From the NCBI GenBank assembly GCA_002371465.1, contig DFIU01000003.1, forward strand, positions 28,169-92,168: a DNA stretch of 64,000 nt. The letters run 5' to 3'. Positions 1 through 8,739 of this stretch are shown here, in pieces. The notes beneath the pieces are model-generated. The model worked only from the letters and a program-made list of their open reading frames with translations. It searched no databases and was not told the DNA's origin. A program made the translations under genes and the position numbers. How positions within the stretch are numbered: the stretch's first letter is position 1; the number at the start of each line of letters is the position of its first letter. The DNA comes from Lachnospiraceae bacterium UBA3689 (GTDB lineage: Bacteria; Bacillota; Clostridia; Lachnospirales; Lachnospiraceae).

Positions 1-168
1 GGGCTGCCGAACTCGGCAGCCCCCGCCTGTTTTGCTGTTACCGCTTGATTAGACGTTTGGCTTGTTCCAGACTTGGGACTTAAATTCCATAACATAGCAG
101 CCTCTAAGGATACTTACTACTAATAGAGACTGCATCAGTAAGATCACATGAACAGAAAGTGTGGGCAG

Positions 169-208
169 ATAAGTAATACGTTAGCATCGAACTAACGAAA
201 GTACTTAT
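169..208. other. Imperfect inverted repeat beyond the GH13 gene
   Basis: ATAAGTA (169-175) pairs with TACTTAT (202-208), and GTTAG (180-184) with CTAAC (192-196), giving a bulged hairpin just past the stop codon of the leftward GH13 gene. No clear T-run follows on the minus strand, so terminator function is uncertain. A shorter perfect hairpin (GGGCTGCCG/CGGCAGCCC) occupies positions 1-22. The rest of 1-216 shows no gene. Confidence 0.35.
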
Positions 209-216
209 AGAACCAC

Positions 217-1515
217 TCACATAAACAAGATCCTGCTGTCAAAGCTCTGCAGCTCAATTCTCTGCGGTCTGCCGTCAAAGGAGAATTCCAGCGCGCAGGG
301 GCGGCCGCTGATGTTGAAGGCGACCAGGACCGTCTCATCCTGATAACTGCGGGCATAGACCAGCTGCTCATTTTTCTCCACCACATTCTGATAAGAGCCG
401 TACTGAAGCGCCTTGCTGCTGCTTCGGATTTCACAAAGGACCGCGATGTGTCCCAAAAGCTCATGGTCGCCCGCCTTTAGCGCGTCAAGCGTCATGGGCT
501 TTCTCAGCTCGTAGTCAGCGCTTTCGCCAATGCCCTTCTTTCCTTCCATGCCCCACTCGCTTCCATAGTAGATGGAGGGGATGCCCGGCATGGTCAACAG
601 CATGGTGTAGAGATTCTTGAGAGTCCGGCGGTCGGTGACCTGGCTGGCAATCCGGGTCTGGTCGTGATTATCGAGAAAATTGTAGAGATATTTTCCCCGG
701 TACATGCCCCATTCCGGATTGGTCTGGCGGTTGATCGCATAGGAAATTTCAAAATAGTTGCGGGAGTTGACCGCGGAGTAGAGACCCTTCCAGCACTCGT
801 AGTTGGTGACGGAATCCAGCAGATCCGGTCCCATCATCTGGCAGTTGGCGATATTCATGAATTCGCCCATCAGCCAGAAGTCCGGTCCTTTTTTTACCTT
901 GGCGAAGCGGTTGAGGTCCCGGATCAGGTCGGGATGGAGGACATCCGCCGTGTCGAGCCGGATGCCATCGATATCGTAGTCATCGATCCAGCTGCCGACG
1001 GCGGAGAGCAGGTAGCTGCGGACGTCCGGGTTGGCAAGCTCAAGTTTAACCAGGTTCCAGTCCCCGCCCCAGGTCTCATAGGTGCAGGGATCGCCCAGGG
1101 GATTGCCGGGACCGAAGGAAAGACCGCGGAACCAGTCTCGGTAGGGGGAGGTGTCCCGGTTCTTTAACAGGTCCTGATAGGGGGCAAATTTTCTGCCGAC
1201 ATGGTTGAAGACGCCGTCCAGGACAATTTTAATGCCAGCCTCATGAAGCTCGACAAAGACATTTTGAAAATCCTCCTTCGTTCCCAGGCGGGCGTCCGGC
1301 GTAAAGTAGTCGGTCGTATCATAGCCGTGGCTGACGGATTCAAAAATGGGCCCGATATAGAGGGCGCCGATGCCGATTTCCTTTAGATAGGGAATCCAGT
1401 CGCTCAGATTTAAAATCCGGTGACCGGCGGTTTGCCCGCCTTCGTTCTTTTTCGGCGCGTCAAAAGCGCCCAGCGGATAGATGTGATAAAAGGTAACTTC
1501 GTTGTACCAGCTCAT
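217..1515 (-). CDS. GH13 alpha-amylase-family glycoside hydrolase
   Basis: This 432-residue protein probably hydrolyses alpha-1,4-glucans or maltodextrins inside the cell, as no signal peptide is present. The GH13 barrel motifs are visible: DGVFNH near residue 100, the nucleophile in DGIRLDTA (D188), the acid/base in LMGEFM (E218) and the third acid in FLDNHD (D285). It is short for the family because it lacks the N-terminal starch-binding domain of neopullulanases. It starts 13 bases after the HAD gene with an AAAGGAG ribosome site, so the two form a leftward operon divergent from the sugar ABC transporter genes. The exact substrate (cyclomaltodextrin, maltodextrin or other glucoside) cannot be read from sequence. 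Confidence 0.9.
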   Translation of the reverse strand: MSWYNEVTFYHIYPLGAFDAPKKNEGGQTAGHRILNLSDWIPYLKEIGIGALYIGPIFESVSHGYDTTDYFTPDARLGTKEDFQNVFVELHEAGIKIVLDGVFNHVGRKFAPYQDLLKNRDTSPYRDWFRGLSFGPGNPLGDPCTYETWGGDWNLVKLELANPDVRSYLLSAVGSWIDDYDIDGIRLDTADVLHPDLIRDLNRFAKVKKGPDFWLMGEFMNIANCQMMGPDLLDSVTNYECWKGLYSAVNSRNYFEISYAINRQTNPEWGMYRGKYLYNFLDNHDQTRIASQVTDRRTLKNLYTMLLTMPGIPSIYYGSEWGMEGKKGIGESADYELRKPMTLDALKAGDHELLGHIAVLCEIRSSSKALQYGSYQNVVEKNEQLVYARSYQDETVLVAFNISGRPCALEFSFDGRPQRIELQSFDSRILFM

Positions 1516-1528
1516 AAATTCTCCTTTC

Positions 1529-2194
1529 TTACAGAATCTCCGGAAAATCTTCCCGGATCGCCTCGATTGCGGAGAAGAGGTCGGGGACGATTCGATCGCA
1601 GACCGTCTTTAACTCATCGGTAACCGGGTCCAAGTCCGGCACCATGTAGACGGAACAGCCGGCTTTTCTTCCCGCCAGAAGCCCGTTGCGGCTGTCCTCA
1701 ACTACGAGGCAGTCCTCGGGTCTTTGACCGACCAGTTGGACGGCTTTTAAAAAGATGTCCGGCTCGGGCTTGCTGTGGAGGACCTCATCTCCGCAGACGG
1801 CGCCGTCTATGTAGGGGGCAAGACCGCCCATTTCCCAGCGGGGCTGTGCCTCGGAGCGGGCAGTTCCGGTTGCCAGGCAGATCCCGACCCCGTGGTCCTT
1901 TAGAAAATTCAAAAACTCAAAGAGACCCGGCTTGAGCGGAAGCCCGTGCTGCTCGATCTGGTCGTAAAAGTAGGTTTGCCGTATGGCACGGGCTCCGTCG
2001 TAGTCGGCGTCCTGTCCGAACCAGTCCAAAAAGGTAAGTTTATTGGCTTTTGCTCCGCGTCCGTGGAAGGCGCAGATCATCTGATCGGTGAGCGGATAGC
2101 CGGTGACTTTGGCGGCGTAGCGCCAGCCCTCGGTATAGAGCCGTTCCGTATCAAAGAGCGTTCCATCGACATCAAGCAGGGCAGCTTTCAGCAT
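1529..2194 (-). CDS. HAD-superfamily (subfamily IA) phosphatase/phosphoglucomutase-like protein
   Basis: This 221-residue haloacid-dehalogenase-fold enzyme carries the nucleophile motif LLDVDGT near the N-terminus, the threonine motif ATGTA, the lysine in SKPEPD and the acidic motif VVEDSRNG, with an alpha-helical cap after motif I. The start at 2194 is preferred over an upstream ATG at 2236 because a strong AAGGAGGAG (2201-2209) sits six bases ahead of it. It is the first gene of the leftward pair with the GH13 enzyme. Beta-phosphoglucomutases belong to this family and occur in maltose loci, but no maltose phosphorylase is present here, so a general sugar-phosphate phosphatase is as likely. 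Confidence 0.85.
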   Translation of the reverse strand: MLKAALLDVDGTLFDTERLYTEGWRYAAKVTGYPLTDQMICAFHGRGAKANKLTFLDWFGQDADYDGARAIRQTYFYDQIEQHGLPLKPGLFEFLNFLKDHGVGICLATGTARSEAQPRWEMGGLAPYIDGAVCGDEVLHSKPEPDIFLKAVQLVGQRPEDCLVVEDSRNGLLAGRKAGCSVYMVPDLDPVTDELKTVCDRIVPDLFSAIEAIREDFPEIL

Positions 2195-2382
2195 GAGATT
2201 CTCCTCCTTTTGTTTCCATGCCTTCAGATGTTCCATATCTTACCATGGAGGAATGTGCAGGTACATAGAAAGTTCTTGCCTTCCAAGAAACGGCATCAGA
2301 CAAGGTCAAATAAGCAACGAAAATGACCTGTGCGGATTAGGTTGAGTAAGCGCTTTGAAAGGGGAAAACGGGACTTTAGAAA

Positions 2383-2392
2383 GAAACGTTTC
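2383..2392. promoter_or_regulatory. LacI-type operator palindrome
   Basis: GAAACGTTTC is a perfect 10-base palindrome with the central CG typical of LacI-family operators. It lies between the leftward HAD/GH13 pair and the rightward transporter operon and does not fit the fuller CcpA cre consensus. The LacI-type regulator encoded at 5950-6954 is the obvious candidate ligand (inference). Confidence 0.55.
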
Positions 2393-2500
2393 CAAAAGAA
2401 TCTGAGCCAAAACGCCCCCTGGAAATCCGGAAAATTGCTCAAATACAACTGGAAGAAATTGTGGTAAATGCCGAAATTAGAGCCGTTTTTGGAAAAGCCA

Positions 2501-2529
2501 TTGCATTTATTGAGCGAAGACACTAAGAT
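2501..2529 (+). promoter_or_regulatory. Promoter of the sugar ABC transporter operon
   Basis: TTGCAT (2501-2506) and TAAGAT (2524-2529) are separated by 17 bases, a sigma-A-like arrangement about 100 bases ahead of the binding-protein start. Operator palindromes lie just downstream, where bound repressor would block transcription. The divergent stretch 2195-2632 holds this promoter and the operators, and no gene. I could not place the promoter of the leftward pair. Confidence 0.6.
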
Positions 2530-2544
2530 ACAACTATCAAATGA

Positions 2545-2560
2545 TTGGAAACGATTCCAA
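2545..2560. promoter_or_regulatory. LacI/CcpA-type operator
   Basis: TTGGAAACGATTCCAA has six-base arms in perfect inverted repeat around a CG-containing centre. It fits the cre consensus WTGNAANCGNWWNCW, so CcpA (carbon catabolite control) as well as the local LacI-family regulator could bind. It lies just downstream of the predicted transcription start. A third, one-mismatch copy, GAACCGTTTC, is at 2573-2582. Confidence 0.6.
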
Positions 2561-2632
2561 AAATATATTCCGGAACCGTTTCAAATTCATCCGATGCTTC
2601 TTATCATTTTTAACCACAAGGGAGGATTCAAC

Positions 2633-4072
2633 ATGAAAGCAAATCGTCTTTTCGCACTGGGGCTTTCTGCGGCAATGGCTGTCGGTATGCTGGCAGGCTG
2701 CGGTTCATCCGCGTCTTCAGCAACATCGACTGCATCTGCGGCGGAGGCGTCTTCAACAGCTGCAAAGTCAACCGGTAAGGGTAAGGTCTATATGCTGAAC
2801 TTTAAGCCGGAGACTGACCAGGCCTGGCAGAATCTGGCTAAGGACTACAAGAAGGAGACCGGCGTTGAGGTCAATGTCCTGACGGCAGCTGACGGTCAGT
2901 ACGCAACGACCTTACAGTCTGAAATGGCTAAGTCGGACGCGCCGACCATTTTTAACATTGGAAATACGACAGCCGCTCAGCAGTGGAACGATTACACCTA
3001 CGATCTGAAGGATTCCGATCTCTACAAGCACTTAAGTAACAAGGACCTGGCGATCAACTACGACGGCAAGGTTGCGGGCGTTGCGAACTGCTATGAGTCC
3101 TACGGCATCATTTACAACAAGGCGATCATCAAGTCCTATGGCAAGCTGGACAAGGCAGTGGTCAAGTCCGCTGATGAGATCACCAGCCTCGACACGCTGG
3201 AGAAGGTTGCTGACGATATCCAGAACCGGATCGATGAGGTCAACACGCAGCTGGCAGACGATGGTTCCGATTATCAGATTACAGAAGCATTCGCATCTGC
3301 AGGTCTGGACGACGGATCTTCCTGGAGATTCTCCGGCCACCTGGTCAACATGCCCCTTTACTATGAATTCAAGGACGCGGGTCTTGAGGATCTGACAGCA
3401 GGTCAGGCAGAAGTGACCGGCAAGTACCTGGATAACTACAAGAGAGTCTGGGATATGTATGTCAGAGATTCCGCAGCTGACGCAAAGACGCTGAACTCCG
3501 GCGCTCTGAACGCGGAATCTGAATTCGGCAACGGCGAAGCGGTCTTCTATCAGAACGGCGACTGGGAATATTCCGCACTGACCGATGAAGAGAACGGCTA
3601 CCTGGTAACTTCCGATGATATCGACATGATGCCCATCTACTTCGGCGTCGATGATGAAAATGAAGCCCTCTGTGTCGGTACAGAGAACCACTGGGCTGTC
3701 AACAGCAAGGCATCTGAGGACGACATCAACGCTTCCCTGGAATTCCTGAACTGGGTCATCACATCCGATGAAGGTCGGAAGGCAGTCACCGAAAAGATGG
3801 GTCTGACCGCACCTTTTGATACCTTCACCGGAGATTTCCAGACCAAGAACGTCTTCGCTCAGACATCCCAGAAATTGCAGGATGACGGCAAGAAGATCGT
3901 TGACTGGTCCTTCAACGCCACTCCGAATGTGGATGACTGGAGAGCTGATTTCGTATCCGCTCTGACTGCTTACACAGACGGTTCCGGCGACTGGGATGCG
4001 GTCAAGACCGCCTTCACAGACGGCTGGGCAAATCAGTGGAAGCTGGCTCAGGAAGCATCTGCCGAATCATAA
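2633..4072 (+). CDS. Sugar ABC transporter substrate-binding lipoprotein
   Basis: This 479-residue extracellular binding protein captures sugar, probably maltodextrin, for the ABC importer encoded next. A signal peptide ends in the lipobox LAGC (Cys23), followed by a Ser/Ala-rich linker to residue ~45 and a family-1 solute-binding fold. The start at 2633 is chosen because GGAGG (2621-2625) precedes it and the lipoprotein signal begins there; the frame stays open further upstream but includes the promoter and operators. A hairpin directly after the gene probably sets the excess of binding protein over permeases. No ATPase gene is in the cluster, so a shared MsmX-type ATPase elsewhere is inferred. 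Confidence 0.92.
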   Translation: MKANRLFALGLSAAMAVGMLAGCGSSASSATSTASAAEASSTAAKSTGKGKVYMLNFKPETDQAWQNLAKDYKKETGVEVNVLTAADGQYATTLQSEMAKSDAPTIFNIGNTTAAQQWNDYTYDLKDSDLYKHLSNKDLAINYDGKVAGVANCYESYGIIYNKAIIKSYGKLDKAVVKSADEITSLDTLEKVADDIQNRIDEVNTQLADDGSDYQITEAFASAGLDDGSSWRFSGHLVNMPLYYEFKDAGLEDLTAGQAEVTGKYLDNYKRVWDMYVRDSAADAKTLNSGALNAESEFGNGEAVFYQNGDWEYSALTDEENGYLVTSDDIDMMPIYFGVDDENEALCVGTENHWAVNSKASEDDINASLEFLNWVITSDEGRKAVTEKMGLTAPFDTFTGDFQTKNVFAQTSQKLQDDGKKIVDWSFNATPNVDDWRADFVSALTAYTDGSGDWDAVKTAFTDGWANQWKLAQEASAES

Positions 4073-4109
4073 GCGAAAGAAAAGCTTCCTATTATAAAAA
4101 CATAAGACA

Positions 4110-4146
4110 GGCGGGGCGGAGCGCAAGCTGCTCGCCCCGCCTTTTT
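4110..4146 (+). terminator. Intercistronic attenuating terminator
   Basis: GGCGGGGCGGAGC pairs with GCTGCTCGCCCCGCC and is followed by TTTTT. It sits between the binding-protein gene and the first permease, where partial readthrough would lower permease expression relative to binding protein. Confidence 0.85.
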
Positions 4147-4171
4147 CAGCAAAACGTTCAGGAGAATTGCT

Positions 4172-5029
4172 ATGCAAAAGGCAAACAGAAAATACTGGTG
4201 GCTGTTTGTGCTGCCGACAATGGCGGCGTTTGCCATTGGTTTTATCATTCCGTTCTTCTACGGCATTTTCCTTTCCTTCTGTAAATTTACAACTGTTACA
4301 GACTGGAAATGGATCGGCTTGAAGAACTACACCAAGATCTTATTCGTAAACGGAAAGCTTGACACGACATTTCTTCACTCCCTTTGGTATACATCTCTGT
4401 TTACACTTGTAACGGTTCTCATCATCAATCTGGCGGCATTTGGGATCGCCCTGCTTCTGACCAAGGGCATCCGGGGAACCAACATTTTTCGGACGGTCTT
4501 CTTCATGCCCAACCTGATCGGCGGCATCGTATTGTCCTATATCTGGCTGATGATCTTCAATGCCTTTTTACAGAAGATCTCCCAGACCATCGTTTCCAAT
4601 CAGTGGAACGCCTTCTGGGGCATGGTCATCGTCGTCTGCTGGCAGCAGATCGGCTACATGATGATCATCTATGTCGCCGGCATCCAGAATATCTCGGCGG
4701 ATCTGATCGAAGCCGCCAAAATCGACGGCGCCAACAGCTGGCAGGTCTTAAGAAATGTGACCATTCCCATGCTGCGGCCGACCATCACCATCTGCAGCTT
4801 CCTGACTTTGACCAACGGCTTCAAGCTCTTTGACCAGAACCTGGCTTTGACCGGCGGCAATCCCGCCAAGCAGTCCCAGTTGCTGGCTCTCAACATCTAC
4901 GACACTATGTACGGCACCAACGGCTGGCAGGGCGTCGGGCAGGCGAAGGCAGTTATTTTCTTTATCCTGGTGGCGGTCATCGCCCTCATTCAGAACCGTT
5001 TGACGACAAGTAAGGAGGTGGAGCAGTAA
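4172..5029 (+). CDS. Sugar ABC transporter permease (MalF/UgpA type)
   Basis: This 285-residue inner-membrane permease forms one half of the channel of the carbohydrate importer. About six hydrophobic segments are visible, beginning at residues 9-31, and the EAA loop that contacts the ATPase is present (EAAKIDGANSWQVLRNVTIPMLRPT). It follows the binding-protein gene after the attenuator hairpin. Its stop overlaps the next permease start by one base (TAATG), implying translational coupling. The short N-terminus resembles UgpA/MsmF rather than enteric MalF. Confidence 0.92.
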   Translation: MQKANRKYWWLFVLPTMAAFAIGFIIPFFYGIFLSFCKFTTVTDWKWIGLKNYTKILFVNGKLDTTFLHSLWYTSLFTLVTVLIINLAAFGIALLLTKGIRGTNIFRTVFFMPNLIGGIVLSYIWLMIFNAFLQKISQTIVSNQWNAFWGMVIVVCWQQIGYMMIIYVAGIQNISADLIEAAKIDGANSWQVLRNVTIPMLRPTITICSFLTLTNGFKLFDQNLALTGGNPAKQSQLLALNIYDTMYGTNGWQGVGQAKAVIFFILVAVIALIQNRLTTSKEVEQ

Positions 5030-5937
5030 TGGCAAATAAGCATGCAGCAGAAGTTTCAGCTGTCAGAAGATCCAAACACGGCGGTCTGCTGACCCTGATC
5101 ATGACGGTCATTTCGATTCTGTGGGTCGCTCCGGTCCTGATCGTGCTGCTGAACTCCTTTAAGAGAAAGGCTTTTATTTTCCGCAATCCCTTTGGGATCA
5201 GCTCCTCACCGATCTCCCAGGGCTTTGCCAGGTGGCAAAATGGGATCCGCCGGACCTTCGTCGGATTCTTAAACTACAGCAATGCGATCAAGAAGACGAC
5301 ATTTTTCCGCTGCTTCGGCTATTCACTGTTTATCACGGTCGGATCGGTCATCCTGATTGTCCTCTGCACTTCCATGTGCGCCTGGTACATCACGCGGGTC
5401 AAGACCAAGGCAACCAGGACCATTTACATCCTCTGTCTCTTCTCCATGATCGTACCCTTCCAGATGGTCATGTTCACTCTGTCCAAGTTCGCGAACATCC
5501 TGCATCTGAGCAATCCGCTGGGCATCATCATCGTCTACCTGGGCTTTGGCGCGGGGCTGGCGGTCTTTATGTTCACCGGCTTTGTCAAGAGCGTGCCGCT
5601 TGAGATCGAAGAGGCGGCGATGATCGACGGCTGTACGCCGGTGCAGACCTTCTTCCTGGTCGTATTCCCCATCATGAAGCCGACGGCGATCACGGTTTCC
5701 ATACTGGAAGCCATGTGGGTCTGGAACGACTACCTCCTGCCCAGCCTGGTGCTGAATGTCAACAAGTATAAGACCATCCCCATCGCCATTCAGTACCTCA
5801 AGCAGAGCCACGGTCAGATCGACTGGGGCGCTATGATGGCAGTCCTGGTTCTTGCCATTCTGCCGATTATTGTCTTCTATATCCTGGCGCAGAAGTATAT
5901 CATTGAAGGAGTGGTAGCGGGCGCAGTCAAGGGCTGA
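5029..5937 (+). CDS. Sugar ABC transporter permease (MalG/UgpE type)
   Basis: This 302-residue permease is the partner of the preceding gene. The EAA loop is clear (EEAAMIDGCTPVQTFFLVVFP), and the C-terminal IIEGVVAGAVKG is the characteristic end of MalG-type subunits. A GGAGGTGG ribosome site lies inside the end of the upstream gene. It is followed after 12 bases by the LacI-type regulator, so transporter and regulator are co-transcribed. Confidence 0.93.
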   Translation: MANKHAAEVSAVRRSKHGGLLTLIMTVISILWVAPVLIVLLNSFKRKAFIFRNPFGISSSPISQGFARWQNGIRRTFVGFLNYSNAIKKTTFFRCFGYSLFITVGSVILIVLCTSMCAWYITRVKTKATRTIYILCLFSMIVPFQMVMFTLSKFANILHLSNPLGIIIVYLGFGAGLAVFMFTGFVKSVPLEIEEAAMIDGCTPVQTFFLVVFPIMKPTAITVSILEAMWVWNDYLLPSLVLNVNKYKTIPIAIQYLKQSHGQIDWGAMMAVLVLAILPIIVFYILAQKYIIEGVVAGAVKG

Positions 5938-5949
5938 TGGAGAGATAAG

Positions 5950-6954
5950 ATGACGATTAAAGAGATTGCAAGGGAGTCCGGATACGGAGTCGGAACGGTC
6001 TCAAGGGTTCTCAATCACAGCAAAAATGTCAGTGAAGAGGCGCGGAAGGCGATTATGGAGGTGGTGGAGAGACATCACTTTCAGCCCAACGCCAACGCCA
6101 AGCATCTGAAAATGCAGACCCAGTTCGGCGTCGCCGTGATCGTCAAAGGTACGGAAAACATGCTGCTCTCCGCCATCGTCGAGCGGATGCAGACCCTGAT
6201 CGAAAAGAGCGGTTTTGCCTCCGTTATCTACTACATCGATGAAGATGCCAACGAGGTCAAGCAGGCGGAGCTGATTATGCGGGAGCGAAAGCCCTACGGC
6301 TTTGTCTTTATGGGATCGAACCTGAGATCTTACGGCGAGGAACTGAAAAAAATCGACCTTCCCTGCCTTGTCGTGACCAACAGCGCTTCCTTTTTGAATC
6401 TGGATCACATCTCCAGTATCGCGGTCGATGATACGGCGGCAGCGGGCTGCATGATCGATTACCTTTATGAGATGGGCCATCGGAAGATCGGCATTATCGG
6501 CGGCGACCCGGAACTGTCGGGTCCCGGTTCCCTGCGGCTTGCCGGCTGCCAGACTGCCTTCTTCCGCCATCAGATGGACTTTGAGCCGGCTAAGATGTAT
6601 GCTCAGGCTCACTATTCGCTGGAAGGAGGCTATCAGGCGACAAAACTTCTTTTGAAGCAGTATCCGGAGATGACAGCCATTTTCGCTATGTCGGATATTA
6701 TGGCGATCGGCGCGGTCCACGCCCTCTATGAAGAGGGGCGGCGGGTGCCGCAGGATATATCGGTCGCCGGTTACGACGGCATCGAGCTGTCCAAGTACGT
6801 TCACCCGACGCTGACGACGATCCGCCAGAACGTGGAAAAGATGGCGGATCAGGGGACGGAGATCCTGCTTCGGGCGATCCGGGAGGGCAGCGGAGCTGTC
6901 CATGAAATTATTCCGTTTGAACTGCAAAAAGGCAGCAGCGTCAGACGGATCTAA
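5950..6954 (+). CDS. LacI-family transcriptional regulator
   Basis: This 334-residue regulator has an N-terminal helix-turn-helix (IKEIARESGYGVGTVSRVLN, residues 3-22), a hinge helix and a periplasmic-binding-protein-like effector domain (residues ~60-330) ending in the usual TTIRQN region. Embedded in the operon between permease and malQ, it most likely represses or activates this locus through the CG-centred palindromes at 2383 and 2545. Effector identity (maltose, maltodextrin or similar) is inferred from neighbours only. Confidence 0.93.
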   Translation: MTIKEIARESGYGVGTVSRVLNHSKNVSEEARKAIMEVVERHHFQPNANAKHLKMQTQFGVAVIVKGTENMLLSAIVERMQTLIEKSGFASVIYYIDEDANEVKQAELIMRERKPYGFVFMGSNLRSYGEELKKIDLPCLVVTNSASFLNLDHISSIAVDDTAAAGCMIDYLYEMGHRKIGIIGGDPELSGPGSLRLAGCQTAFFRHQMDFEPAKMYAQAHYSLEGGYQATKLLLKQYPEMTAIFAMSDIMAIGAVHALYEEGRRVPQDISVAGYDGIELSKYVHPTLTTIRQNVEKMADQGTEILLRAIREGSGAVHEIIPFELQKGSSVRRI

Positions 6955-6971
6955 GGAGAGAGGATAAGAAC

Positions 6972-8462
6972 ATGAGGGCAAGTGGCGTTTTGATGCCGAT
7001 TACATCTCTTCCGTCCGCATACGGAATCGGGACGATGGGGAGCGCGGCGTATCAGTACATCGATTTTCTTGCAGAGGCGGGTCAGAAGTACTGGCAGATC
7101 CTGCCCGTATGCCCGACCAGTTATGGGGACAGCCCCTATCAGAGTTTTTCGACTTTTGCCGGAAATCCCTACCTGATCGACCTGGATCTTCTGGCTCAAA
7201 AGGGTCTTTTAAAGAAGGAGGAGTACCAGGCAATCGATTGGGAAGGTGAGGCTGACCGGATCAATTACGGCGCCCTCTATCAAAAGCGCTATCCGGTACT
7301 GCAAAAAGCGGTGGACCGTTTTCTTCAAGGTGGACCCAATCAGGGCTATGAGGATTTTCTGACAGCAGAGACTTCCTTCTGGCTTAAGGACTACGCTCTC
7401 TTTATGGCGCTTAAGGACGCCCACGGCGGAGCTTCCTGGAAGGACTGGGAGGAGGACCTGAAAATCCGTAAGGCTGAGGCGCTTGAAGAGGCAAGGCAGA
7501 CCTATCAAAGGCAAATGGAATTCTGGGAGGTCATCCAGTATTTCTTTATCTCCCAGTGGCGGGTCCTGAAAGCCTATGCCAATGGCCGGGGTATTGAGAT
7601 TATCGGGGATCTGCCCATCTATGTCGCCGCGGACAGCGTGGACGTCTGGTCCAATCCCCGCCAGTTCCAGCTGGATGGGGATTTAAATCCCCTTGAAGTG
7701 GCGGGCTGCCCCCCGGATGGCTTTTCCGCGGATGGTCAGCTCTGGGGCAATCCCCTCTTCGACTGGGCTTATATGAAAGAGGACGGCTACTCCTGGTGGA
7801 TCCGGCGGATCGCCCACACGACGTCCATCTATGATTGGGTTCGGATCGACCATTTCCGGGGTTTTGCTGGCTACTTTGCCATTCCCTATGGGGATACAAC
7901 CGCCAGAGGAGGCAGGTGGAAGAAGGGGCCGGGAATTGACCTCTTTAAAACCATTGAAGAGAAGCTGGGGAAACAGAAGATTATCGCCGAAGATCTGGGC
8001 TTCCTTGATGATGACGTCCGGAAAATGCTGAAGGAATCCGGTTATCCGGGCATGCGGGTCCTGGAGTTTGCCTTTGACAGCCGGGACCTGGGGGACAGTT
8101 CGGGCTACCTGCCCCACAACTACATTCCCAACTGCATCGCCTACACGGGGACCCATGACAACGAGCCGGTCAACGGCTGGATGGAGACGGCTCCCGCGGA
8201 CGACGTGCAGATGGCGAGGGAGTATCTGAATCTGACTGAGGAAGAGGGCTACAGCTGGGGCATGATGCGGGGGATCTGGAGTTCCTGCGCCGATCTGACC
8301 ATCGTGCAGGCGCAGGACCTGTTGGGGCTGGGGCACGAAGCCCGCATGAATACCCCCTCCACGACCGGCACCAACTGGCAGTGGCGCGCCCTGCCGGGGG
8401 CTTTTTCCAGGGAACTGGCGCAGAAGCTCAAGAGATGTATGCTGCTGTACGGCAGAGGATGA
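6972..8462 (+). CDS. malQ: 4-alpha-glucanotransferase (GH77)
   Basis: This 496-residue cytoplasmic enzyme transfers glucan segments between maltodextrins (disproportionation), releasing glucose and longer chains for phosphorolysis. GH77 motifs are visible: the N-terminal SGVLMPITSLPS, DLPIYVA, the nucleophile region VRIDHFRGF, the acid/base region IIAEDLG and the TGTHDNEPV motif. Length matches the roughly 500-residue plant/bacillar type. It lies 17 bases after the lacI-type gene with an AAGGAGAGAGGA ribosome site and ends the operon at a terminator. Together with the GH13 enzyme and glycogen phosphorylase in this window it forms a full maltodextrin route. Confidence 0.96.
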   Translation: MRASGVLMPITSLPSAYGIGTMGSAAYQYIDFLAEAGQKYWQILPVCPTSYGDSPYQSFSTFAGNPYLIDLDLLAQKGLLKKEEYQAIDWEGEADRINYGALYQKRYPVLQKAVDRFLQGGPNQGYEDFLTAETSFWLKDYALFMALKDAHGGASWKDWEEDLKIRKAEALEEARQTYQRQMEFWEVIQYFFISQWRVLKAYANGRGIEIIGDLPIYVAADSVDVWSNPRQFQLDGDLNPLEVAGCPPDGFSADGQLWGNPLFDWAYMKEDGYSWWIRRIAHTTSIYDWVRIDHFRGFAGYFAIPYGDTTARGGRWKKGPGIDLFKTIEEKLGKQKIIAEDLGFLDDDVRKMLKESGYPGMRVLEFAFDSRDLGDSSGYLPHNYIPNCIAYTGTHDNEPVNGWMETAPADDVQMAREYLNLTEEEGYSWGMMRGIWSSCADLTIVQAQDLLGLGHEARMNTPSTTGTNWQWRALPGAFSRELAQKLKRCMLLYGRG

Positions 8463-8468
8463 AAGATG

Positions 8469-8505
8469 GAGCGGAAGTGCGGATGGTACTTCCGCTTCTT
8501 TTTTT
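8469..8505 (+). terminator. Terminator of the maltodextrin operon
   Basis: AGCGGAAGT (8470-8478) pairs with ACTTCCGCT (8488-8496), and T-rich sequence follows immediately after malQ. Confidence 0.85.
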
Positions 8506-8591
8506 GCCCTATTTTCTCCCGATAAGGGCGGTACCAGCCTTTAAATAGTCAAAATTCGATTAAAAAATATTCTGGAAGTGAAGAAGCTGTA

Positions 8592-8620
8592 TGTTCAAAG
8601 CCGGGTAAAAATGCTAAAAT
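8592..8620 (+). promoter_or_regulatory. Possible promoter of the TRAP transporter operon
   Basis: TGTTCA (8592-8597) and TAAAAT (8615-8620) are 17 bases apart, and the -10 is preceded by TGC, an extended -10 feature. It lies about 120 bases ahead of the TAXI gene. Confidence 0.4.
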
Positions 8621-8739
8621 AGAAAACGGTACTTTATCAAGTTGCTTTATGAAAGTGAAAAATTGCCCTCTGTGTCCGGGATGGTTCAGATGGGGCTGGC
8701 AAAGTACCGCAGTGAAATGCAGGAAAAGGAGTGATTCGC

